64,000 bases of DNA, taken from positions 62,001 through 126,000 of the forward strand of contig JAKRSH010000028.1 in the NCBI GenBank assembly GCA_022402465.1, given 5' to 3'. Positions 19,766 to 27,600 of the stretch are shown in pieces. Under the pieces are notes generated by a model. It searched no databases. It saw only the letters and a list, made by a program, of their open reading frames with translations, and was not told where the DNA came from. The translations under genes were made by a program, and so were the position numbers. Each line of letters opens with the position of its first letter. The first letter of the stretch is position 1. This DNA comes from Leptospiraceae bacterium (lineage in GTDB: Bacteria > Spirochaetota > Leptospiria > Leptospirales > Leptospiraceae).

Positions 19766-20523
19766 AGCTTTTCAATCCTTAATGAAGGTTTAGTGGAATC
19801 AAAATGGATTGTACTCATAGCGTCTAAGAATCTTTCTCTATAATTTCCTAAGCCTGTGTTGTCTAATGCGGCTTTTTCACCTAATACTCCATAGTATGCG
19901 ACGGCGGAAGCAATGCTTTCAATTGATTTATTTCCAGAAGCTAAGACTGCAGCTAGATAAGAGGAGAGAACGCAGCCTGTTCCTGTAATCTTTGCCATAA
20001 TTGGAGTACCATTGTTAACACGATACCTATCAATGCCATTTGAAATGTAATCAACCTCACCACTTACAACTACTATACACTTTCTTTCCTTGGCTAAGTC
20101 ATCCGCCGTGGCTTCCACAGATTTTGTTTCTATAGTTGAGTCTACTCCTCTGGTTGTGGAAGATAAACCAGCGATACTAGAAATCTCAGAAGCATTTCCT
20201 CGAATTAAATCAATTTTACCTGATCCTAGTATTTCTTTACATGCTGAAGATCGAATGCTGCTTGCCCCTGCACCAACAGGATCCAATACAATATTCTTTG
20301 CATTAGAATTAGAAAGAACTTTTCGCATTACGTCCATCTGGTGAGATGATATTGTTCCTATATTCAAACAAATACCATTTGTAATATCTACAAGTTCGTA
20401 GGCATCGATTGGATCATCCGACATTACAGGTGATGCACCTAATGCAATTAAGGAACTTGCAATAAAATGCGTAGTAACGTGGTTGGTTATATTTAATATG
20501 AGAGGATTATTGGTTATCATCAC
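19762..20523 (-). CDS. thiM: Hydroxyethylthiazole kinase
   Basis: 253 residues from GTG 20523; the ATG at 20520 is the likelier start because GGAGG ends 7 nt before it. Salvages the thiazole moiety of thiamine. Signatures: ILNITNHVTTHF, ASPVMSDDP, NIVLDPVGAGASSIR, IRGNASEI and KITGTGCVLSSYLAAVLA. First gene of thiM-thiD behind a TPP riboswitch. No thiE is present nearby. Confidence 0.96.
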   Translation of the reverse strand: MMITNNPLILNITNHVTTHFIASSLIALGASPVMSDDPIDAYELVDITNGICLNIGTISSHQMDVMRKVLSNSNAKNIVLDPVGAGASSIRSSACKEILGSGKIDLIRGNASEISSIAGLSSTTRGVDSTIETKSVEATADDLAKERKCIVVVSGEVDYISNGIDRYRVNNGTPIMAKITGTGCVLSSYLAAVLASGNKSIESIASAVAYYGVLGEKAALDNTGLGNYRERFLDAMSTIHFDSTKPSLRIEKL

Positions 20524-20525
20524 TC

Positions 20526-20613
20526 TGCCTCCGCTAGTATAATCTAGATCAGGTCCTCAGGGTATAATCTCAGACCAACTTTCACATCTCTAGTGAAAGC
20601 GGGACACCCCCGG
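20526..20613 (-). promoter_or_regulatory. TPP riboswitch (THI element)
   Basis: On the minus strand the aptamer landmarks appear in order: GGGGGTGTCC, CTGAGA, ACCCTGA, ACCTGATCTAGAT and CTAGCGGAGG, with a variable hairpin (CTTTCAC/GTGAAAG) between the first two. The GGAGG that serves as the thiM Shine-Dalgarno (plus-strand 20528-20532) lies in the 3' strand of the closing stem, partly paired with the 5' CACC. No terminator intervenes before the start codon, so control is most likely translational: TPP binding closes P1 and hides the ribosome site. Confidence 0.95.
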
Positions 20614-20657
20614 TGAAAAAGAATTCTATTTATAGAAAATTTTTTGTATTCCTAGAG

Positions 20658-23600
20658 TCAACCTCTAAAAGCAAATTTTTTAATTCTTTGGAAAAACCAT
20701 ACAATATCACGATTGATTATATACAGAACAGGAATTCCATACAATGTAATCAAAGTGGATGATATAATTCCATAAGCTAGAGCTAATACCATAGGTTCAA
20801 TAAATGGGTCTGAACCTCCAATCCCATATCCTGTAGGCATAAGCCCTAGAACTGTCGTGGCAGTTGTAATCAAGATAGGTCTTAGCCTACGTATAGATCC
20901 TCGCATAACAAGTACTTTATCTCGAATCACAGCATGAGAGGTTCTACGTATAGTGTTTCCTTTTGGAAAGAATTTATTAATAAATTCCATCATCATGATT
21001 GAGTTATTTACAACAATCCCCGAAAGACCTATAACTCCGATTAAAGCAAAGAATGAAAAACCAAGTCCATGTGCGAAAAATGCCCAGAATACACCCGTTA
21101 AGCCAAAGGGAACTGCCATAAGAACTAATATAGGCTGGGCAAAAGATTCAAATAAAAGCACTATTGCCAGATAAATTGCAATAAAACCAAGCATAAATGC
21201 AATAACTAAGGAAAGAAAAGACTCTTGAGCCTTTTCAGCCTCTCCACCATAAGACATACTTACTTCGGGAATATCTATTAGCTCATCTGCAAAATGCGCA
21301 ATAGTAGTATCTACAATTACCTTTGGTACAAAATTTGGTTCAACATTAGCGGTAACAGTTGTAGTAACTTCTGCATTAGTATGGTAAATCTTTGAATCAG
21401 CGCGAGTTGTAGATATTGTAGCAAAGGAACGAATAGGAATCAAAGCACCTGTTTTGTTTCTAACTTCAAGGTTCAATATGTTCGCGGTGCTATCTCTGTA
21501 CTTACTTGGAAATTTTACTCGAATCCCTATCTCTTCATTTTCTCTGACAATGGAAGTTGCAATAATCCCATCAAAAGCTATCCTCAAATTGGTAGTTACA
21601 TCTTGAACGGTAAGACCGAGCTGACCAAGTATTGCATAGTTGATATCAATCTTATATTCTTCCCTTCCTAATTTAGCATTAGATGTGATATCATAAACGC
21701 CTTTGGTCTGTTTGAGATATTCAATAACTTGCTGAGTGTATTTTTGTCTATAATCAGGTCTATCTGAATGTATTCTAAGTTCAATTGGCTTTCCTACAGG
21801 AGGACCAGGTTTAGCAACTTGCACATCAAGATTTTCTAAAGGTAGATTCAAATCAAGAATTCTATTTCTTACTTCAGCGGCAATTTCATCTGCTGTTCTT
21901 TCTCTAAGATTGCTTGCGGTAAGCCCAACTTCTGTAATTGAAAGATTTTTCTCACCACCTATAGGAACTGCCAATTGATTCCCATTCCCTGTTCCTAATT
22001 TGGTAGTTGAATAAGCAAGTTCTTGCTTCGGTAGAGAAAGCACAATTTTATCAACTTCGAAAAGAACTTTTTGAGATGCATCAAAACTATAGTAATCCGG
22101 CATTTCTAAAGTTATATTAAATCTATCCGCACCAGCAGATGGGAATAAATTAACACGAACCTGTGGAGCTATAACCAAAAAAGTAAAGAACATAAATGAC
22201 AAAAGGCCGAGTAAACTCACATACCTTTGTTTTAGAAATACCTTAAGTGAATTTTTGTAGAAATAAGTTAATCTTTTCTCAAGCCTATTTCTAAAGTTAT
22301 CATCCTTATGGTGAGAAGCCTTACCATATTCATTCAACAAAGATGGAAGGAAAAACCATGAATAAAGAAGGGAAGCAAACAATGAGACTATAACAACGAT
22401 AGGAATCACACGTATAAATTTACCTATAGTTCCTGTAACAGCAAACATAGGAATAAAGGCAAAAACAGTTGTACATACACTAGCAAAGATTGGCATCACA
22501 ACTTCCATGGTTCCTGTAAGGATATTTTTATCCTTATCACCGCCTCTTGCTACATAGAACATAGAGTTCTCAGTCACAACTACAGATTGGTCAACTATCA
22601 TACCTAAGGCTGTTATCATAGCAACTAAGGATACTGCATTGATACTCTGACTAAGATTGTCCATCAGGATAAAAGTTAACAGGAAAGAAAAAGGAATACT
22701 AGAAGCAATAAGTAAGGAAGAACGGATATCTATGAAAAAAATCATAACCCCGACCACTAAAAAAAATCCAAACAAAGCATTAGAGAGCACTACATCTATT
22801 CGATTTCTTACAACCTTAGAAGCATCCGAGGCAATTGTTAGTTCAACTCCTTTTGGGAGTAATTTCTTTTTCTTTTGAACAAAATCATTTACCCTATCTA
22901 CAAGACGAATGATATCTTCACTGCCCGATTTCTTTATAGTAAGTGTAATCCCTTGCTTTCCATTGAAATAAGTTCGCATCAATTCGTCTTCAAAACCATC
23001 TTTAATTTCAGCAACATTTTTGACACGGATAGTACCTCCACCAAACTCTGATCTTACGATAGTTTCTTGGATGTCGGAAGTAGAATTGTACTCGGCAACT
23101 GTTAGAATGTTTCTTTGTGAAAGACCTTGTTCCAAGGTTCCACTTGTAGCCTTTATATTTCTTGCTGATATTGCCTGAAGAACATCAGTAATTCCTATAT
23201 AATTCGCCTTGAGTTTGGCTGGATCAGTATAAACTAAAAATTCTTTATCTCTATATGCATACTTATCTACTTGGGAGACACCTGGGATTCTTTTGATTTC
23301 TTTCTCTATCAACTTTGCAACGTCTCTTACTACTCCATACTCGACATTGTCTCCTGAGATTCCCACGCTTATTGCCGGAAACTCTGTCGCCTTTAGGTCT
23401 CGGATCTGTGGCCTCTCTTTTACTTCGGGTGGTAAGTCGGTAACTCTTTCAACCGCTCTACGAATTTCATCTTTTACTTCTTTTTGATCAGGATAATCAA
23501 TATCAATTTCGACAACAATGGAAGACACATTCTCTTGGGAGGTTGAGGTGAATGTTTTGATACCTGCGACTCCTTTGATTTCATCTTCAATCAAACGCGT

Positions 23601-23789
23601 CACGTTTTCTTCTACGTCCTTAGGCGAGGCACCCAGGTATTTTGTTGTGATGATCATGGTTCCCAAATCGACTTGAGGAAAACCATCCCTTTGCATCTTT
23701 CGAATAGACATCAAGGAAATCAAAATAATTCCCACAATTGCGATTCTAACAAATAAAGGACGATCGATAAAAAAGCGAAAGAAACTCAT
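20658..23789 (-). CDS. RND-family efflux transporter permease
   Basis: 1043 residues from ATG 23789, which has a GGGAG Shine-Dalgarno 5 nt away and gives the classic start MSFFRFFIDRPLFVRIAI. The longer frame begins inside the operator palindrome and is rejected. It has twelve transmembrane helices and two large periplasmic loops, as in AcrB-like pumps. In TM4 the motif is GMIVDQSVVVTEN, so one of the two Asp residues of HAE1 pumps is Gln while the other is kept. No membrane fusion protein or outer-membrane factor is adjacent, which is unusual. Substrates unknown. Confidence 0.93.
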   Translation of the reverse strand: MSFFRFFIDRPLFVRIAIVGIILISLMSIRKMQRDGFPQVDLGTMIITTKYLGASPKDVEENVTRLIEDEIKGVAGIKTFTSTSQENVSSIVVEIDIDYPDQKEVKDEIRRAVERVTDLPPEVKERPQIRDLKATEFPAISVGISGDNVEYGVVRDVAKLIEKEIKRIPGVSQVDKYAYRDKEFLVYTDPAKLKANYIGITDVLQAISARNIKATSGTLEQGLSQRNILTVAEYNSTSDIQETIVRSEFGGGTIRVKNVAEIKDGFEDELMRTYFNGKQGITLTIKKSGSEDIIRLVDRVNDFVQKKKKLLPKGVELTIASDASKVVRNRIDVVLSNALFGFFLVVGVMIFFIDIRSSLLIASSIPFSFLLTFILMDNLSQSINAVSLVAMITALGMIVDQSVVVTENSMFYVARGGDKDKNILTGTMEVVMPIFASVCTTVFAFIPMFAVTGTIGKFIRVIPIVVIVSLFASLLYSWFFLPSLLNEYGKASHHKDDNFRNRLEKRLTYFYKNSLKVFLKQRYVSLLGLLSFMFFTFLVIAPQVRVNLFPSAGADRFNITLEMPDYYSFDASQKVLFEVDKIVLSLPKQELAYSTTKLGTGNGNQLAVPIGGEKNLSITEVGLTASNLRERTADEIAAEVRNRILDLNLPLENLDVQVAKPGPPVGKPIELRIHSDRPDYRQKYTQQVIEYLKQTKGVYDITSNAKLGREEYKIDINYAILGQLGLTVQDVTTNLRIAFDGIIATSIVRENEEIGIRVKFPSKYRDSTANILNLEVRNKTGALIPIRSFATISTTRADSKIYHTNAEVTTTVTANVEPNFVPKVIVDTTIAHFADELIDIPEVSMSYGGEAEKAQESFLSLVIAFMLGFIAIYLAIVLLFESFAQPILVLMAVPFGLTGVFWAFFAHGLGFSFFALIGVIGLSGIVVNNSIMMMEFINKFFPKGNTIRRTSHAVIRDKVLVMRGSIRRLRPILITTATTVLGLMPTGYGIGGSDPFIEPMVLALAYGIISSTLITLYGIPVLYIINRDIVWFFQRIKKFAFRG

Positions 23790-23804
23790 GAACACTCCCA
23801 TTTC

Positions 23805-23826
23805 AATGACTGAATATTCAGTCATT
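23805..23826. promoter_or_regulatory. 22-bp perfect palindrome, probable TetR-type operator
   Basis: A perfect inverted repeat centred on GAATATTC, with core TGACTGAATATTCAGTCA, lies 16 bp upstream of the RND start codon. TACAAT (minus strand, 23833-23828), a reasonable -10, immediately precedes it, so a bound repressor would cover the transcription start. Length and symmetry fit TetR/AcrR-type repressors of RND pumps. No regulator gene is present in the neighbourhood. Confidence 0.7.
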
Positions 23827-23878
23827 TATTGTAGGATTTAGAATGAGACTAGGTACTGCAATGAAAAATTCCTTGATT

Positions 23879-24895
23879 TTACTTGTAAGGGCTGATCTCG
23901 TTTAAGCTGGTTTTGCCTAAAATTTTCATCAAAAGCCTATCCAAGCCTATAGAGATCCCCGTGCATACGCTCGGAAAACCCATTTCTAAGCAAGATAGGA
24001 AATCTTCATCAATAGGAAAGACTTCCTTCCCCAATTCTGCCCGTAAAACTTGCTCCGATCTGAACCTTGTTCGTTGTTCATGGGAGTCTGCTAGTTCGAA
24101 GAAGGCATTGGCAAGTTCTACGCCGTCCCAATAGATCTCGAATCTTCGTGCAATTCCCCTTTCTACCTTTGCAAGAGCTGCACACTGAGGCGGATAATCA
24201 TAAAGATACACAAGACCTGAGGAAAGATTGGGCTCAACTAAATTTAAGAAGACAAGATAATAAAGATCTTCATATCGATCTTCTTTAGAAAAGGCAATTT
24301 TCTTTTCGCTAAGAGTCTCTATCAACTCAGTCCGAGTCCATCCCCTACCTGTTGTTTGCAAAAAAATGTCAAGATTCGTATATCTTTGCTTTGGCAAATT
24401 AGGTCTTCTGCTCGTCGTACTTAGCAAATCCTGCTCTAGTCTATTAGCTTCGGCTCTAGTGGAATTAGTTTCTGATAAAAGTCGATAAGCTTCTGTTTGG
24501 ATTTGAAAAGTAAGATGATCTATCAGCCTATCGCAAAAGTCCATCATTTGAAATTCATCCCAATTTCCGACATACATTTCAAGCATAAGAAACTCAGGGC
24601 TATGGATAGAACTTCCTTCTTCACCTGAGCGATAAACATGAGCTATTTCATAGATTCTATTAAGACCTGTACTCATAGCCATCTTTAGTGAATATTCTGG
24701 ACTCGTAATGAGGTAGCCTTTTTCTTTCTTGTTAGGTGATGACACTTCGAATGGATCCAAGTAAGGTTCCATTCCAACAATTTTTTTATAACTAGGTGTA
24801 TCGATTTCAAGGAAGCCCTCATCTGAGAGCAGTTTTCTAAGTTCATAAAGAAACTTGGATCGTAATTTGAATATTCCAGAGGGAAGTAAATTCAT
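23879..24895 (-). CDS. epmA: EF-P lysine ligase-like protein (EpmA/GenX, class II LysRS paralogue)
   Basis: 338 residues from ATG 24895; a TTG 27 bp further upstream would leave only 12 bp to the divergent gene. It is the catalytic core of class II lysyl-tRNA synthetase without the anticodon-binding domain, the hallmark of EpmA. Motif 2 is YEIAHVYRSGEEGSSIHSPE, motif 3 GISIGLDRLLMKILG, and an ELANAFFELAD segment is present. The family attaches beta-lysine to elongation factor P; EpmB and efp are not in the window. Confidence 0.87.
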   Translation of the reverse strand: MNLLPSGIFKLRSKFLYELRKLLSDEGFLEIDTPSYKKIVGMEPYLDPFEVSSPNKKEKGYLITSPEYSLKMAMSTGLNRIYEIAHVYRSGEEGSSIHSPEFLMLEMYVGNWDEFQMMDFCDRLIDHLTFQIQTEAYRLLSETNSTRAEANRLEQDLLSTTSRRPNLPKQRYTNLDIFLQTTGRGWTRTELIETLSEKKIAFSKEDRYEDLYYLVFLNLVEPNLSSGLVYLYDYPPQCAALAKVERGIARRFEIYWDGVELANAFFELADSHEQRTRFRSEQVLRAELGKEVFPIDEDFLSCLEMGFPSVCTGISIGLDRLLMKILGKTSLNEISPYK

Positions 24896-24934
24896 CACTT
24901 GACAAGCCTGTTGAAATTGCAAATCGTATAAAGT

Positions 24935-25372
24935 ATGGCTAAACCTAGATTGAAATACTTTCGCTTTCGAGAAGTGTCCAATGCGATAGAGTTAGTCTGT
25001 CTATTCAATGAACTGAATGAAAGCATTGAGAATGAGGCTAGTTCTGTTTTTGCCATGCTATACTACCAAACAAGAAATCATATAAAGATAGATTTATTCC
25101 CTCTAAAGTATTTGAGTTTAAGCTTTACCACAAGACTATTAAATCTAGCAAGAGATCTTAAAGATAAAAACAGAGCATTAATACTCGCTGGCTTGAATCC
25201 ATCCTTATTGCATTTCATCAAAAGGTTCAAGTTCACAGACACTATTTTCCTTATAGAAGAAGCAGATAAGGATCGCAAGAGAAGATCCAAGACTAGTTCA
25301 CCTCCATCCATGGAAGAAATTCAAGCCTTATTCCCAAGTCTCCCAACAACAAAAGTAAACGAGGCTCAATAG
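24935..25372 (+). CDS. STAS-like domain protein, putative anti-sigma antagonist
   Basis: 145 residues. After an atypical N-terminus the region of residues 45-110 (IKIDLFPLKYLSLSFTTRLLNLA, then ALILAGLNPSLLHFIKRFKF) follows the strand-helix-strand order of STAS domains, with serines at the position normally phosphorylated. The similarity is structural impression rather than strong motif identity. The C-terminus is charged. It overlaps the convergent DUF4279 gene by 80 bp. Confidence 0.55.
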   Translation: MAKPRLKYFRFREVSNAIELVCLFNELNESIENEASSVFAMLYYQTRNHIKIDLFPLKYLSLSFTTRLLNLARDLKDKNRALILAGLNPSLLHFIKRFKFTDTIFLIEEADKDRKRRSKTSSPPSMEEIQALFPSLPTTKVNEAQ

Positions 25373-25694
25373 AAACACCATCCACCTCCCAATCTGCAAA
25401 CTCTATGGAAGTGTAAAACACTGCTTCATAATCATTGCAGAGTTCTTTTAGTTCGGAACGCTTGGGTGCAATTCTCTTTAAAATATCCCAGAGATGATCT
25501 GCGTAAAGTGCATCAGGAGAGAGTTTAGAATTCAACTGCCATCTAGGTTGAATAGGTTTATTCTCAAAATTTATGGTCTTATCATCGTTTGTATAGTCAG
25601 CAGTGATACCTAATTGTAAGGATACTTGTTCCGGATTGAGGCCTTTGCCTTGCAGCACTAAGGTAGCCCAAGTTCTTGGATTTTTTTTTAACAT
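25293..25694 (-). CDS. DUF4279 domain-containing protein
   Basis: 133 residues from ATG 25694; a TTG-initiated extension to 25742 is less likely. It carries the family features LVLQGKGLNPEQVSLQLGI at the start, a central RWQLNSKLSPDALYADHLWDIL, and IEPRLLLLLGDLGIRLEF near the end. The function of DUF4279 is unknown. Convergent with, and overlapping, the STAS-like gene by 80 bp; divergent from the response regulator. Confidence 0.75.
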   Translation of the reverse strand: MLKKNPRTWATLVLQGKGLNPEQVSLQLGITADYTNDDKTINFENKPIQPRWQLNSKLSPDALYADHLWDILKRIAPKRSELKELCNDYEAVFYTSIEFADWEVDGVSIEPRLLLLLGDLGIRLEFLPWMEVN

Positions 25695-25751
25695 GTTTTT
25701 TACTTGCAGGAATAGGATTTTCGGTTTTTTTGATAAATACAAGGAATTTTT

Positions 25752-26477
25752 ATGAAAAATATATTGGTCATAGAAGATGATCCAGATATTGGCAACCTTA
25801 TTCGAAAATCACTCGACTCTGCCCACTATACAACTGTGATCCAATCTTCTGGTGAAGAAGGATTGAAACATTACAAATCAAGTCATCCTGATTTGATCAT
25901 ATTGGATCTCAGCCTTCCTGATATAGATGGTATGGATGTCTGTCGAAGCATACGCAAGACCGATGAATCTACACCTATTTTCATACTTTCTGCCCGAACA
26001 GAAGAAATAGACCGCATCATGGGTCTTGAACTAGGAGCAGATGATTATATTACCAAGCCTTTTTCTATTAGAGAACTTAAGACAAGAGTAGACGTCTTCT
26101 TTAGAAGATGGGATAAGAAAATTGGCATTAAGCCAAACATAGGTTCTGGTGGTGAGATCATTCGAGGAGCCCTGAAGATAGATCCAATTCGAAGAAGAGT
26201 AACTTTGAATGAGAACATTATTAATATTTCTCGGAAAGAATTTGATATTTTGCAATTATTAGCCTCTGCACCTGGCAAAGTTTTCAGTAGAGAAATGATT
26301 TTAGAATCAGTTTGGGGTGTAGAGTGGGATGGTTTTGAAAGAATGATTGATAGCCATATCAAGAGAATTCGTTCCAAACTAGAAAAGAATTCTGCACAAC
26401 CTGAGTGGATAGAAACGATCTGGGGAATTGGATACAGGTTCTCAGATAATTATGATAATATTATCATACCTGAATAG
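25752..26477 (+). CDS. OmpR/PhoB-family response regulator
   Basis: 241 residues: receiver domain (1-120) with acidic pocket EDD near residues 8-10, phospho-acceptor Asp in [13 protein letters not shown], Thr/Ser and Lys in FILSAR and YITKPF; winged-helix domain (about 145-232) with [13 protein letters not shown] and [13 protein letters not shown]. It is an orphan here, with no histidine kinase adjacent. AAGGA precedes the ATG at good spacing. Confidence 0.93.
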   Translation: MKNILVIEDDPDIGNLIRKSLDSAHYTTVIQSSGEEGLKHYKSSHPDLIILDLSLPDIDGMDVCRSIRKTDESTPIFILSARTEEIDRIMGLELGADDYITKPFSIRELKTRVDVFFRRWDKKIGIKPNIGSGGEIIRGALKIDPIRRRVTLNENIINISRKEFDILQLLASAPGKVFSREMILESVWGVEWDGFERMIDSHIKRIRSKLEKNSAQPEWIETIWGIGYRFSDNYDNIIIPE

Positions 26478-26552
26478 AGTTAGATAATTTTTCCCACTGT
26501 TAGAATTCGTATTTTCTTATGCATTGATCCATTTAAACAAGGAGTTTAATTT

Positions 26553-26837
26553 ATGAGCGCACAACAATCCGAAATTGGACTAGAACAAGAAATAAAAAAT
26601 TATAAAAGCAAAGCCAAAGAACTCACAAATAAGGCTCGTGAGAAATATCTAGAGAATATCAATGATATCAAAGAAATGGCGAAGCTTGTTGGTGGAGAGG
26701 CTTCCGTCCGTGCCAAAGAATTAGTAGATCATGTGGATGAATTTATTGAAGAAAACCCTAAGAAGGCTGCTCTTTGGGGTTTTGGCATTGGTGTTGGAGT
26801 CGGAATTATTCTCACTTCCCTATTGAAACGAGATTAG
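26553..26837 (+). CDS. DUF883 (YqjD/ElaB)-like membrane-anchored protein
   Basis: 94 residues. A highly charged helical N-terminal part (1-65) is followed by a Pro-rich hinge and one C-terminal transmembrane helix with a glycine pattern (ALWGFGIGVGVGIILTSLL). This is the layout of YqjD/ElaB. In E. coli those proteins anchor inactive ribosomes to the membrane in stationary phase; no such claim is proven here. First of three tightly linked genes, parallel to the yqjD-yqjE-yqjK order of Enterobacteria. Confidence 0.75.
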   Translation: MSAQQSEIGLEQEIKNYKSKAKELTNKAREKYLENINDIKEMAKLVGGEASVRAKELVDHVDEFIEENPKKAALWGFGIGVGVGIILTSLLKRD

Positions 26838-26846
26838 ACTTTCAGA

Positions 26847-27218
26847 ATGGCGAAGAAACCCCAAGCTACTTCTTCAACTTCCACTGAGAATACAACTTCC
26901 AATAGTAAAAAAAGAAGACGTGGATTGCAAGCTTCCTTAGAAAACTTCTTACAAAAATTTATTGAATACTTAGAAGCCCTCCTCCTTTACGCACAAAGAC
27001 ATACGGAACAATTTTTGAGAAGTTTAATCTTCAAGGGAATTTGGTTTATTTGTTTATTCTTTACGATTTGTATCGGATTTGGGTATCTATCCTTCTCAAC
27101 TTTTCTTGCCTTCCAAATTTATGCTGGCTTATCTATCATTCAAGCATCACTTAGCACTGGTTTGGTGTTTTTACTTGGATCATTTCTATTCTTAAAATTT
27201 CTCTTGAGCAAGAAGTAA
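26847..27218 (+). CDS. YqjE-like small membrane protein (holin-superfamily fold)
   Basis: 123 residues. The Ser/Thr- and Lys-rich N-terminus (1-35) and an amphipathic helix (about 35-60) are followed by two transmembrane helices (about 63-88 and 93-117). Position after a DUF883-like gene and topology match YqjE. Its stop codon overlaps the next ATG by one base (TAATG), so translation is coupled. Confidence 0.65.
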   Translation: MAKKPQATSSTSTENTTSNSKKRRRGLQASLENFLQKFIEYLEALLLYAQRHTEQFLRSLIFKGIWFICLFFTICIGFGYLSFSTFLAFQIYAGLSIIQASLSTGLVFLLGSFLFLKFLLSKK

Positions 27219-27463
27219 TGCCTCTACCTAAAGATCCCAAAGATATGAATTTGGATGAGTTAAGAATGCTCATAGAATTCCGGAAATTAGAATTGAAGAT
27301 GGAATTCCAAGAAGTTCGTCATAGTTTGGGACTAGGAAGTAGAATACTAAAAGCCTTCAAAAATTCGGGAATCTTAGAAGGAATTCAGGAATCTTTCCAA
27401 AAGAAAGCAAGCACTAAAAGCAATCAGGATGCGAAAAGCAAAGAAGAAACAGAACCTCAGTAA
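27218..27463 (+). CDS. Small charged helical protein, third gene of the YqjD/YqjE-like operon
   Basis: 81 residues, no transmembrane helix, rich in Glu/Lys, probably coiled coil (LDELRMLIEFRKLELKMEFQEVRHSL). It takes the place of YqjK in the enterobacterial operon but cannot be assigned by motif. Translationally coupled to the upstream gene. Confidence 0.65.
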   Translation: MPLPKDPKDMNLDELRMLIEFRKLELKMEFQEVRHSLGLGSRILKAFKNSGILEGIQESFQKKASTKSNQDAKSKEETEPQ

Positions 27464-27600
27464 ACTAAGATTGAATATACTTAGCTGAATAGAAATTTGA
27501 TTTAACCTATTTTCTTTAATTCTTAAATCTAAATCCTAAATTGAAAATGTTCCATACATACAAACAAAAATAAACAAGCCATTACGCAAAAGAAGAAAAT

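Noticed and set aside
23790-23825. Longer start for the RND pump
   Set aside because: It begins inside the operator palindrome; ATG 23789 has a good Shine-Dalgarno and the canonical N-terminus.
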